From: Crocinitomicaceae bacterium | Lineage (GTDB): Bacteria; Bacteroidota; Bacteroidia; Flavobacteriales_D; Sanyastnellaceae | NCBI GenBank assembly: GCA_002700285.1 | Contig: PACT01000021.1 | Coordinates: 9,378 to 52,541 of the forward strand | DNA length: 43,164 bases | Reading direction: 5' to 3' | Part shown: in pieces, positions 8,372-15,992 of the stretch | How the letters are laid out: each line of letters starts with the position of its first letter | Position numbering within the stretch: position 1 is the first letter of the stretch | The notes under the pieces: model-generated | Database searches by the model: none | What the model saw: only the letters and a program-made list of their open reading frames with translations | What the model was told of the DNA's origin: nothing | Made by a program: the position numbers and the translations under genes

Positions 8372-9727
8372 ATGAGGATTCATCTAATAGCGATAGGAGG
8401 AAGTGCAATGCATAATTTTGCGCTCGCACTTGATCATTTGGGACATGAGGTGACGGGTAGTGACGATCAAATCTTTGAGCCAAGCCGAAGTAGGCTAAAT
8501 GACGCAGGGCTTTTACCAGATAGTGAAGGTTGGCATCCTGATTCAATCACAAATGACATAGATGTCGTCATCCTCGGCATGCATGCACTTAGTGACAATC
8601 CGGAGCTAGCGAGAGCGAAAGAAATCGGACTGAGCATACAATCGTATCCAGAATTTTTATTCAAAGCAACTGAAAACAAACAACGGGTCGTTGTCGGAGG
8701 ATCGCACGGGAAAACAACGATCACATCTATGATTCTTCACGTCCTTAACGCGTTAGGTCGGAATGCAGATTATATGGTGGGTGCTCAACTCGCTGGGTTT
8801 GACCGAATGCTTAAGTTAGATGAGGCAAACGATCTGGCGATTATTGAGGGAGATGAGTACCTGAGTTCGCCCATAGATCGCAGATCCAAATTCCTTCACT
8901 ACAAGCCCCACCTTGCCATCATTACAGGCATAGCATGGGATCACATCAATGTCTTCCCCACTGAAGAAAGCTACTTAGACACATTCCGTGAGTTTATAGG
9001 AACGATGGAGAAAGGCGCAACACTGGCCTATTGTAATGAAGACCCACAACTCGTGCATCTTATTGAAGAAGCCCGCATCGCAAGGAAAGATATTCATTTT
9101 ACACCTTATGAGACACCCAAAAGCATTCCGGGCAATGGTTCATCCGAAATCACCTATTCAGATAAAACCTGCGTTAAAACGTCTCTTGTGGGCGCACACA
9201 ACTTCCAAAACCTTGCTGGAGCGAGAGCTGTGTGTCAATCATTGGGGATAGATGTCGGAGAATTCGATGGCGCCATCGAAGGATTTACAGGTGCAGCAAG
9301 ACGGCTTGAAGTTGCTGTTGACAGACCAGAGAAAACCTTTACCGTCTATAGAGATTTTGCGCATGCACCCTCAAAACTGAAAGCGACACAAGCGGGCGTC
9401 GTGGGGTCTTATCCAGACAGGTCAGTCACTGCAGTATTCGAGCTTCATACATTCTCAAGTTTGAATAAACAATTCCTGCCGCAATACAAAGGAAGCATGA
9501 ACGCTGTTGATCATGCCATCGTATTCTATGATCCTGAAGTGGTCAAGCATAAAAGACTTCCCGAAATTTCAATTCAAGAAGTCATCGCGTGTTTTGGTAG
9601 AGAAGATGTTGAGGTCATAACGTCAGTGGATCAACTGGAGACTCGGCTTCAAGACATCCCAAAAGAAAATCACTGTGTACTCATGATGAGCTCGGGGAGG
9701 TTTGGCGGCGCAGAGATCCCACAATAA
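8372..9727 (+). CDS. mpl: UDP-N-acetylmuramate:L-alanyl-gamma-D-glutamyl-meso-diaminopimelate ligase
   Basis: A 451-residue Mur ligase. The N-terminal Rossmann domain opens with 'MRIHLIAIGGSAMHNFA', like MurC/Mpl. The ATP P-loop is 'GGSHGKTTITSM' near residues 108-119. 'IEGDEYLSS' and 'ITGIAWDHINVFP' are the central-domain metal- and nucleotide-binding segments, and 'RDFAHAPSKLKAT' begins the C-terminal domain. The short 'SGRFGG' C-terminus and the 'IDRRSKFLHYKPH' segment favour Mpl over MurC. Mpl attaches the recycled tripeptide directly to UDP-MurNAc in the cytoplasm. The gene stands alone, divergent from the EI24 gene. Confidence 0.93.
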   Translation: MRIHLIAIGGSAMHNFALALDHLGHEVTGSDDQIFEPSRSRLNDAGLLPDSEGWHPDSITNDIDVVILGMHALSDNPELARAKEIGLSIQSYPEFLFKATENKQRVVVGGSHGKTTITSMILHVLNALGRNADYMVGAQLAGFDRMLKLDEANDLAIIEGDEYLSSPIDRRSKFLHYKPHLAIITGIAWDHINVFPTEESYLDTFREFIGTMEKGATLAYCNEDPQLVHLIEEARIARKDIHFTPYETPKSIPGNGSSEITYSDKTCVKTSLVGAHNFQNLAGARAVCQSLGIDVGEFDGAIEGFTGAARRLEVAVDRPEKTFTVYRDFAHAPSKLKATQAGVVGSYPDRSVTAVFELHTFSSLNKQFLPQYKGSMNAVDHAIVFYDPEVVKHKRLPEISIQEVIACFGREDVEVITSVDQLETRLQDIPKENHCVLMMSSGRFGGAEIPQ

Positions 9728-9747
9728 GAACCTTCACGTCACGTCAC

Positions 9748-10575
9748 TTAACCCAGCCCTACATCAAGGGACATCATGACAATGAAGCCCAATATAAATC
9801 CCATCGTCGCAAAGTCTGTATAGTTGTCGCGTTGGGTTTCGGGAACCACTTCTTCAATGACGACGAAAATCATTGCACCGGCTGCAAACGCCAAGGCGTA
9901 TGGAAGAATGGGTGTGATTTGGACGACAAGCAACGCCCCCATCACTCCCGCAATAGGTTCTACAACAGCTGATAGCTGACCGTACATAAATGACTTTCGG
10001 CGACTCACACCTTGACGGCGAAGCGGCATTGAGACAGCGAGTCCTTCTGGAAAGTTCTGAATACCTATTCCGATTGCAAGGGCAACGGCTCCAGCTGTCG
10101 TGGCACCATCTAGCCCCATCGCAGCTCCTCCGAAAATCACTCCCACAGCAAGTCCTTCTGGGATGTTATGAAGCGTAATCGCAAGAATTAAAAGCGTTGA
10201 ACTGTGCCAATCTGTTTTAGGTCCCTCTGCTTCATCCTTGTTGAAATTAATATGAAGGTGAGGGGTTATTTTATCCAACCCGAAAATAAAAAGAGCCCCT
10301 AACCCAAATCCGATTGCGGCGGGAAAAACCTTCGCAAACCCTTCACCCCCCGACAGCTCTATAGAAGGCGCCAGAAGTGACCAGAAACTCGCTGCCACCA
10401 TAACCCCACCCGTAAATCCGAGCATACCATCAAACCATTTTCTGTGCATTGATTTGAAGAAAAAAACCAACGATGCCCCTGCGGCAGTTAAGGCCCATGT
10501 GAAAGTTGTCGCTACCAGAGCCGCCTTTATAGGACCTATAGACTCAAGCCATAATATCAATGAATCAAACGTCAT
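9748..10575 (-). CDS. ZIP family divalent metal transporter
   Basis: A 275-residue protein with about eight membrane helices. The two ZIP metal-pathway motifs are 'HNIPEGLAVG' (residues 136-145) and 'QNFPEGLAV' (173-181). A cytosolic loop between helices 3 and 4 (about residues 104-124) contains several His and acidic residues, as usual in ZIPs. It resembles the GufA/ZIP11 group more than ZupT in its 'GGVMVAASFWSLLAPSIE' first motif. The start codon overlaps the stop of the mntR-like gene by four bases (ATGA). Coupling to a DtxR/MntR-type regulator suggests the substrate is manganese, iron or zinc under metal-dependent control; which one is an inference. Confidence 0.9.
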   Translation of the reverse strand: MTFDSLILWLESIGPIKAALVATTFTWALTAAGASLVFFFKSMHRKWFDGMLGFTGGVMVAASFWSLLAPSIELSGGEGFAKVFPAAIGFGLGALFIFGLDKITPHLHINFNKDEAEGPKTDWHSSTLLILAITLHNIPEGLAVGVIFGGAAMGLDGATTAGAVALAIGIGIQNFPEGLAVSMPLRRQGVSRRKSFMYGQLSAVVEPIAGVMGALLVVQITPILPYALAFAAGAMIFVVIEEVVPETQRDNYTDFATMGFILGFIVMMSLDVGLG

Positions 10576-11240
10576 TTTTTCTCAACTAACAATTGTTCCA
10601 CTAACTTCTTAGACCAAACCTTTTCTTCCTTCAAGACCTTCACCTGAAAACTCCCATCATATTCAAATATTTTCTCTACAGAAAACTCAAGACCGAGCTT
10701 GATTCCCATATCGTCCAGATGTTTTAAAAACGAATCGCTGCTCCCTAGAACCCCACGAACGGAAGCCTTATCTCCCACCTTAAGCGCACTGACTTCCACC
10801 AGAGATCTTCTATCTAATATGTTTCCGTCCGCATCAGGAATAGGGTCTCCATGGGGATCGAAGCGAGGATGACCTAAAAATGCATCTAATTTCTCAATAA
10901 GCTTTGTGGAATCAATGTGCTCAAGCTGTTCAGCTACATCATGAACCTCCTCCCAACCAAAGCCCAACTTTTCTACCATAAACGTCTCCCACAACCTGTG
11001 TTTTCTGACAAGATTAATGGCTTGGACTTTACCGGTTGAAGTAAGTACGGCTCCCTGATAGGGCACATAAGACACAAGATTGTGGTCTGAAAGCACCTTC
11101 AACATCCCCGTCACTGATGCTGGTTGGGTGCTTAAACGAGTCGCGATGGCCGAAGTACTGGCTTTACCCCCTTTTAGCTCAATCGACAATATGGCCTTGA
11201 GATAATCTTGTCTGTTACTTGTAGTAGGTAATGAGGTCAC
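10572..11240 (-). CDS. mntR: DtxR/MntR-family metal-dependent transcriptional regulator
   Basis: A 222-residue regulator from the GTG at 11240. Its parts in order are: a winged helix ('QDYLKAILSIE', 'TSAIATRLSTQPASVTGML'); the dimerization/metal domain with the His/Glu set 'RKHRLWETFMVE', 'HDVAEQLEH' and 'HPRFDPHGDPIP'; and a C-terminal FeoA/SH3-like domain (about 150-220). In this family Mn(II) or Fe(II) binding switches DNA binding. A TTG at 11264 in the same frame would lie inside the proposed -7 box, so I reject it. The gene is the first of a two-gene unit with the ZIP transporter. The palindrome at 11254-11271 overlapping its promoter suggests autoregulation. Confidence 0.9.
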   Translation of the reverse strand: MTSLPTTSNRQDYLKAILSIELKGGKASTSAIATRLSTQPASVTGMLKVLSDHNLVSYVPYQGAVLTSTGKVQAINLVRKHRLWETFMVEKLGFGWEEVHDVAEQLEHIDSTKLIEKLDAFLGHPRFDPHGDPIPDADGNILDRRSLVEVSALKVGDKASVRGVLGSSDSFLKHLDDMGIKLGLEFSVEKIFEYDGSFQVKVLKEEKVWSKKLVEQLLVEKK

Positions 11241-11253
11241 TTTATAAGTAATT

Positions 11254-11271
11254 TGTAAATGCAAATTTACA
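11254..11271. promoter_or_regulatory. Palindromic operator over the mntR-like promoter
   Basis: TGTAAATGCAAATTTACA has perfect 7-base arms (TGTAAAT and ATTTACA) around four bases. On the minus strand, bases 11269-11262 read TAAATTTG, an exact TAnnTTTG -7 box for the regulator gene, and the right arm covers it. A protein bound here would block that promoter. It lies 25 bases before the sixA GTG on the plus strand, so it could also affect sixA. Assignment to the MntR-like protein is inference from location and symmetry. Confidence 0.5.
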
Positions 11272-11295
11272 CCAACCTTACTAAAATATTTAGCC

Positions 11296-11778
11296 GTGCC
11301 TAAACTTTTTATCTTACGTCATGGAGAATCCTTACCAGGAAGTCCCGATTTTGAACGACCTCTCAGTGAACAAGGAAGGCATGACATCAAACGGCATGGC
11401 ATCGAGCTTGCCGTACAAGAACGAGAACTCGCAACGGATAAAATCACCCTCCTCTCCTCGCCTTCAAGGCGCACTAAAGAAACAACTCAATTGTTACTCT
11501 CTGGGCTTCATAACCTAAATATTTCAGCAAACTACATTGAAGAAGGATACCTCGCAGCCCCAGGAACTTGGTTAAGGCACATCGAAAAGCTCCCCTCTGA
11601 AATCACCACCTGCATTATTGTAGGGCATAACCCTGGCATTTCAGACTTAATCACCATACTGTCAGGCTCACAAATCACAATGACACCAGGTGCTTGCGTG
11701 AAGATGGAGCTACTTATCAACGATTGGCATGAAGTATTTGACGGTACAGGGAACGTTCTGAGTGACTACAGACCCTAA
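11296..11778 (+). CDS. sixA: SixA-like phosphohistidine phosphatase (histidine phosphatase superfamily)
   Basis: A 160-residue cytoplasmic phosphatase of the histidine phosphatase superfamily. The catalytic 'LFILRHGES' is at the N-terminus (nucleophilic His at about residue 8) and the second His is in 'IIVGHNPGISDLI'. 'LLSSPSRRTKET' supplies the usual arginine. The small size and motif order match the SixA group, which in E. coli dephosphorylates phosphohistidine proteins. The true target is not known in this organism. The start is a GTG at 11296, where homology begins at once. The AI-2E family permease gene follows after 25 bases on the same strand. Confidence 0.85.
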   Translation: MPKLFILRHGESLPGSPDFERPLSEQGRHDIKRHGIELAVQERELATDKITLLSSPSRRTKETTQLLLSGLHNLNISANYIEEGYLAAPGTWLRHIEKLPSEITTCIIVGHNPGISDLITILSGSQITMTPGACVKMELLINDWHEVFDGTGNVLSDYRP

Positions 11779-11803
11779 CTTGCTTGCATAAGATAAAGTA
11801 AAC

Positions 11804-12892
11804 ATGAAGCATTCAACTACGAGAACTATCCTCCAAGTCTTGGGCATCCTATTGGGGCTCTATGCATTGTATTTCTTTCGGGAAATCGTCGGCTATCTCC
11901 TTATTTCAGTCGCCCTTAGTTTTGCTGGCCGGCCGATCGTTAACCTCATTTCTCAAGTGAAAGTCAAAGGACACAACCTCCCTTCTTATGTCGGTGCCGT
12001 CTTGGCCCTGTTGTGCTTTATTACACTGGGAAGTGTTGTTATTGCTATGTTTGGGCCCCTTATCTCTTCTGAAGCCAGAGCTCTAAATTCACTTGACCCT
12101 CAACAAATAACTGCGACCGTGAACGAGTGGATGTCACAAGCAGATGCGCTTTCCTCAAAACTGAATCTTTCTGATCAAACCCCGACGGGTTTTCTTACAA
12201 ATCAAATCCAATCCATCATCGGACTTGACGGAGTCGGAAGCATCTTTAGCGGCTTATTTGGTTTCCTAAGCAGTGCTTTTGTCGCTATTTTTTCAATTCT
12301 ATTTATGACGTTTTTCTTTCTTAAAGACGGCAACTTATTTCACAAAATGATTGTCACTCTGACGCCAAATTCTCAGGTAGAGAAAATGGAGCACGTCATG
12401 CTCTCTTCATCATTCCTACTTACGAGATACTTCAGCGGACTGATTATTCAAGTCACAATTGTTACCGTCATGGTCAGTTCGGGACTTGCCATTGTCGGAT
12501 CGGAACACGCACTCTTGCTGGGATTTATTGCGGGGATCTTCAACCTGATTCCGTATCTAGGCCCCCTGGCCTCAACAGCATTAGGCCTTCTCATTGTAGC
12601 CACAACATATCAAGGAGACCCTTCTGGTTGGGGGATTCAGATCCTTTATACCGGAATTGTTTACGGCATCGCTCAGCTCGTCGATAACTTCTTCACACAG
12701 CCATTTATCTTCTCAAACAGAGTGATGGCTCACCCCCTCGAGATTTTTATCGTCATAAGCATGGCTGGCCTTTTGGGTGGGATCTCGGGAATGGTCCTTG
12801 CCATTCCAGGATATACATTGATTCGAATCGTCGCACGAGAATTCCTCTCTGGGTTCAAGCTTATTGACGCCCTAACAGAAAATATAAAATAA
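11804..12892 (+). CDS. AI-2E family transporter (PerM/UPF0118)
   Basis: A 362-residue membrane protein. Two helices lie near the N-terminus (about 10-75), then a soluble stretch of about 80 residues. A hydrophobic cluster follows (about 155-175 and 205-345) containing the family motif 'IFNLIPYLGPLAS'. The PF01594 family includes E. coli TqsA (AI-2 export) and Na+/H+ antiporters, so neither quorum sensing nor ion transport can be assigned from the sequence. It follows sixA closely and is followed by a 164-base gap with the pyrG promoter. I see no clear terminator after it. Confidence 0.88.
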   Translation: MKHSTTRTILQVLGILLGLYALYFFREIVGYLLISVALSFAGRPIVNLISQVKVKGHNLPSYVGAVLALLCFITLGSVVIAMFGPLISSEARALNSLDPQQITATVNEWMSQADALSSKLNLSDQTPTGFLTNQIQSIIGLDGVGSIFSGLFGFLSSAFVAIFSILFMTFFFLKDGNLFHKMIVTLTPNSQVEKMEHVMLSSSFLLTRYFSGLIIQVTIVTVMVSSGLAIVGSEHALLLGFIAGIFNLIPYLGPLASTALGLLIVATTYQGDPSGWGIQILYTGIVYGIAQLVDNFFTQPFIFSNRVMAHPLEIFIVISMAGLLGGISGMVLAIPGYTLIRIVAREFLSGFKLIDALTENIK

Positions 12893-12997
12893 CGTTAGTG
12901 AACACATCGCATTCTGGGGACACTTGCCTGGTCCAATTTTGAGAACTGGAAAAATAGTCGTTACAACTAAAATTAAACTAATTTTAAACATTAGGCA

Positions 12998-13025
12998 TTT
13001 GTAGGCAATCTTTCTTCTACCTTTG
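12998..13025 (+). promoter_or_regulatory. Promoter of pyrG (TTTG-N16-TACCTTTG)
   Basis: TTTG at 12998-13001 and TACCTTTG at 13018-13025 fit the Bacteroidota -33/-7 pattern, with a spacer of 16 bases, slightly short of the usual 17-23. The predicted start is about 13032, giving a leader of about 25 bases before the pyrG ATG. The rest of the 12893-13056 gap is AT-rich and shows no other feature. Confidence 0.55.
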
Positions 13026-13056
13026 AACCCCGTATTCATACTTCGAATTCGGGAAC

Positions 13057-14754
13057 ATGCCTAACACACCTTCAGAGTCTAGCAAATCAAGCATTAACGG
13101 CCGCAATAGCCGCTATATTTTTGTGACTGGAGGTGTAAGTTCCAGTTTGGGCAAAGGCATCGTAAGTGCCTCTTTGGCTAAGCTACTTCAGTCAAGAGGG
13201 TATCGGGTCACAATACAGAAACTCGATCCATATATCAACGTTGATCCTGGCACATTGAATCCATATGAACATGGTGAATGCTATGTCACAGTTGACGGAG
13301 CTGAGACAGATTTAGATTTGGGACACTATGAACGATTCCTTAACGTCTGCACAACCCAAGCAAATAACATTACGACAGGCAGAATCTATCAGTCTGTCAT
13401 TAACAAAGAACGTCGTGGTGAGTATTTGGGGAAAACCGTTCAAATAATACCTCACATTACAGATGAAATCAAACGCTCAATTCAAATTCTTGGATCACAA
13501 AGTGAGTTTGATTTTGTCATTACTGAGATTGGTGGAACAGTAGGCGACATTGAATCACTCCCATATATTGAGGCAGTGCGCCAAATGAAATGGCAAAATC
13601 CCAAGGACACGCTTGTGATTCATTTAACACTCATCCCCTACTTAAAAGCTGCTGGAGAACTTAAAACAAAGCCCACTCAACACTCCGTGAAACAATTGCT
13701 TGAACTGGGTGTTCAACCCGACATTCTGGTCTGCAGAACGGAACACAACATCACGCCATCTATCAGAACAAAACTGGCACAATTCTGTAACGTAAGTCAT
13801 GACTCAGTGATTGAATCCATCGATGCAGAGACCATTTATGATGTTCCACTATTGATGCAGAAAGAGCGACTTGATGAAGTGGTTCTCAGTAAATTAGATG
13901 TAGACCTTAGCAAAGCAACTAAACCAAACCTTACCGAGTGGGAAAACTTTTTATATCGTTTTAAAAACCCAGACCAAACCGTTCGCATTGGTTTGGTAGG
14001 AAAGTATGTCGAGCTTAAAGACAGCTACAAAAGCATCGCTGAGGCGCTCGCACATGCCGGCGCAAATCTCAAAACCAGAGTCGACATTCACTGGATTCAC
14101 TCTGAACAAATCTCTCGGAAAAACGTCCAGGAAAAACTGGGATACCTAAATGGAATCCTTGTCGCTCCTGGATTTGGTTCTCGTGGAATTGACGGCAAAC
14201 TTGAATCCATACATTTTGCAAGAACGAACGACATACCATTCTTTGGCATCTGCCTCGGAATGCAATGCGCGGTCGTTGAGTTTGCACGAAATGTACTCGA
14301 CCTCACAGATGCACACTCCTCTGAAATTAAAGAATATACCCCTCACCCTGTCATCAACCTTATGGCCGAGCAGAAATCAATTACAGACATGGGAGGAACC
14401 ATGCGACTCGGAGCTTACCCATGCGATCTCATGAAGGGATCAAAAGTTCGGGAGATTTACGGCACCTCATCCATTGAAGAGCGTCATCGACATCGATATG
14501 AATTTAATGAGGAATACAGAGCGCAATTTGAGACAGCAGGAATGATTGCAACAGGAATTAACCCCGTGAGTGAATTAGTGGAAATCATTGAGATTCCCGC
14601 CCACCCATACTTCATCGCTACTCAGTTTCATCCAGAATACGCCTCGACAGTTCTTGCACCTCACCCACTCTTTATTTCATTCGTACGCGCAACCGTCATG
14701 GCAGGATCAGGAACTGTGAATGCTGAAAACAAACAAGACTCGTTTCGGGCTTAG
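13057..14754 (+). CDS. pyrG: CTP synthase
   Basis: A 565-residue enzyme that makes CTP from UTP, ATP and glutamine. The amidoligase domain (residues about 20-290) has the 'GGVSSSLGKGIVSASLAKLL' ATP/UTP site and 'QKLDPYINVDPGTLNPYEHG'. The C-terminal class I glutamine amidotransferase domain has 'GICLGMQC' with the nucleophile C399 and 'FHPEY' with H525 and E527. The 19 residues before 'YIFVTGG' are an extension compared with E. coli PyrG, rich in Ser and Asn. The start is the first ATG after the promoter at 12998-13025. The gene ends three bases from the convergent acetyltransferase. Confidence 0.97.
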   Translation: MPNTPSESSKSSINGRNSRYIFVTGGVSSSLGKGIVSASLAKLLQSRGYRVTIQKLDPYINVDPGTLNPYEHGECYVTVDGAETDLDLGHYERFLNVCTTQANNITTGRIYQSVINKERRGEYLGKTVQIIPHITDEIKRSIQILGSQSEFDFVITEIGGTVGDIESLPYIEAVRQMKWQNPKDTLVIHLTLIPYLKAAGELKTKPTQHSVKQLLELGVQPDILVCRTEHNITPSIRTKLAQFCNVSHDSVIESIDAETIYDVPLLMQKERLDEVVLSKLDVDLSKATKPNLTEWENFLYRFKNPDQTVRIGLVGKYVELKDSYKSIAEALAHAGANLKTRVDIHWIHSEQISRKNVQEKLGYLNGILVAPGFGSRGIDGKLESIHFARTNDIPFFGICLGMQCAVVEFARNVLDLTDAHSSEIKEYTPHPVINLMAEQKSITDMGGTMRLGAYPCDLMKGSKVREIYGTSSIEERHRHRYEFNEEYRAQFETAGMIATGINPVSELVEIIEIPAHPYFIATQFHPEYASTVLAPHPLFISFVRATVMAGSGTVNAENKQDSFRA

Positions 14755-14757
14755 CCT

Positions 14758-15255
14758 TTATCGACTCGCTCTGAACATCTGAATATGGGGGATACCATCC
14801 TCCAAATAGGCCTCCCCTGTTGATTTAAAGCCCAAATCAGCGTAAAATTTCTCGAGGTAACATTGGGCAGAAATACGAATCCCCAGATCTGGATAATGCT
14901 TATCACACTCTGCAATCGCACGATTCATTATTTCGATTCCAAGCCCTACCCCTCTACAATCCGGCCTTGTAGCCACTCTACCTATACTGGGTTCAGAATA
15001 GCTCAAACCCGGAGCGCAAATACGTACAGTCGCAGCTGCAGCATCTCCGGAAGTCTCATCATCGTCTGATTTAAAAGCATAGACATGAATTGACTTCAGA
15101 TCTTTTCCATCCAACTCTGGATACGGGCAATCCTGCTCTACAACGAAGACATCTATTCGGAGCCGCATAATCGCATGAAGTTCATCACGTGTCAAATCAC
15201 CCCATAAAGAAGTAAAAAAGTTAAATGAAGAAGCGCGTTTTGACAAATTGGGCAT
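14758..15255 (-). CDS. GNAT family N-acetyltransferase (ElaA-like)
   Basis: A 165-residue GNAT protein. The N-terminus 'LTRDELHAIMRLRIDVFVVEQ' with the following 'CPYPELDGKD' is the ElaA family signature. The acetyl-CoA loop is 'RVATRPDCRGVGLGIEIM', the R/Q-x-x-G-x-G motif, and 'YLEKFYADLGFKSTGEAYLEDGIPHIQM' (two adjoining motifs, YLEKFYADLGF and LEDGIPHIQM) is the usual C-terminal strand pair. The substrate is unknown; ElaA-group enzymes are poorly characterised. It is convergent with pyrG. Its start lies about 95 bases from the terminator of the outer-membrane protein gene, leaving room for its own promoter. Confidence 0.87.
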   Translation of the reverse strand: MPNLSKRASSFNFFTSLWGDLTRDELHAIMRLRIDVFVVEQDCPYPELDGKDLKSIHVYAFKSDDDETSGDAAAATVRICAPGLSYSEPSIGRVATRPDCRGVGLGIEIMNRAIAECDKHYPDLGIRISAQCYLEKFYADLGFKSTGEAYLEDGIPHIQMFRASR

Positions 15256-15349
15256 TAAAATGATTCTTTATCTTGATTTGAGTAAGTGAAGATGAGGTTT
15301 TTTCGCAGATCACACATACAAATTACAGACTTTTATTTTATAACCACAA

Positions 15350-15380
15350 AAAAAGGGCAAGCCCGAAGGCTGCCCTTTTT
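15350..15380 (-). terminator. Intrinsic terminator of the small outer-membrane protein gene
   Basis: A hairpin with GGGC-A-AGCC, a CGAA tetraloop, and GGCT-GCCC, with one bulged A. It is flanked by a run of As on the left and Ts on the right, so it can work on both strands. It lies 19 bases after the stop of the minus-strand outer-membrane protein gene. Confidence 0.85.
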
Positions 15381-15398
15381 CAATTCAGTAAAAATGTC

Positions 15399-15830
15399 TT
15401 AGAAGCGCGCTCCCAAGCCAATCATAGTATTAAAACCTGTATCAAGGTTGTAGTTAATCTGTGGATCAACATAAAAGCGATCACTTACAGCACCCAGATT
15501 GAAGTACTTACCAGCACCTAGAGAGATACTAGCATCTCCTGCTAAGTCTGATGCTCCAGCTTGGAAGAATACACCATTCCAGAAGTAACGTAGACCTAGG
15601 TCGAGATGGAGGTCATCAGTTTCCCCATTAATAGAACCTGTAACAACGAGGTCGTCAATTACAGCGTAACCAATGGTAGCAGACATATCAATGTCTCCAC
15701 CAAAAATATTAACTAAATCGAGTGCATTACCTGTACCTAGGTAATAAGAACCCGCAGCTTGCTCAGAATCCTGAGCTGAAAGCGTAAATGCCAAAGAAGC
15801 ACACGCAAATAATGTAAATAATTTTTTCAT
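15399..15830 (-). CDS. Small outer-membrane beta-barrel protein
   Basis: A 143-residue secreted protein. The signal peptide 'MKKLFTLFACASLAFTLSAQ' has a clear cleavage site after AQ. The mature part consists of alternating polar/hydrophobic strands rich in Gly and Asp, with repeated short strand-turn units ('SATIGYAVIDDLVVTGSI', 'HLDLGLRYFWNGVFFQAG', 'ASISLGAGKYFNLG'). It ends in '...MIGLGARF', a terminal Phe typical of outer-membrane barrels. This is a barrel-like architecture of about eight strands; the function is unknown. It is a single-gene unit with a good terminator. The leader contains a small CCGAT-GGTAA-ATCGG inverted repeat at 15862-15876. Confidence 0.8.
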   Translation of the reverse strand: MKKLFTLFACASLAFTLSAQDSEQAAGSYYLGTGNALDLVNIFGGDIDMSATIGYAVIDDLVVTGSINGETDDLHLDLGLRYFWNGVFFQAGASDLAGDASISLGAGKYFNLGAVSDRFYVDPQINYNLDTGFNTMIGLGARF

Positions 15831-15992
15831 AGAACCAATGTTTTAAGGTTTGGCGCAATATCCGATGGTAAATCGGCGAACAAATTACAGGGACGTCATA
15901 TATATCAACGGGTGATTGTTAATACGGGCTATATAATCAATGTTTTCAGGGCTTACAGAGATATCTTGTCAGATTCGAACTATCTTGCAAAC

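Noticed and set aside
11240-11264. A TTG start at 11264 for the MntR-like gene
   Set aside because: It would lie inside the -7 box and operator and add eight non-conserved residues; the GTG at 11240 is preferred.
15862-15876. CCGAT-GGTAA-ATCGG inverted repeat upstream of the small outer-membrane protein gene
   Set aside because: Five-base arms are too short to claim an operator or riboswitch; it could form a weak leader hairpin at most.
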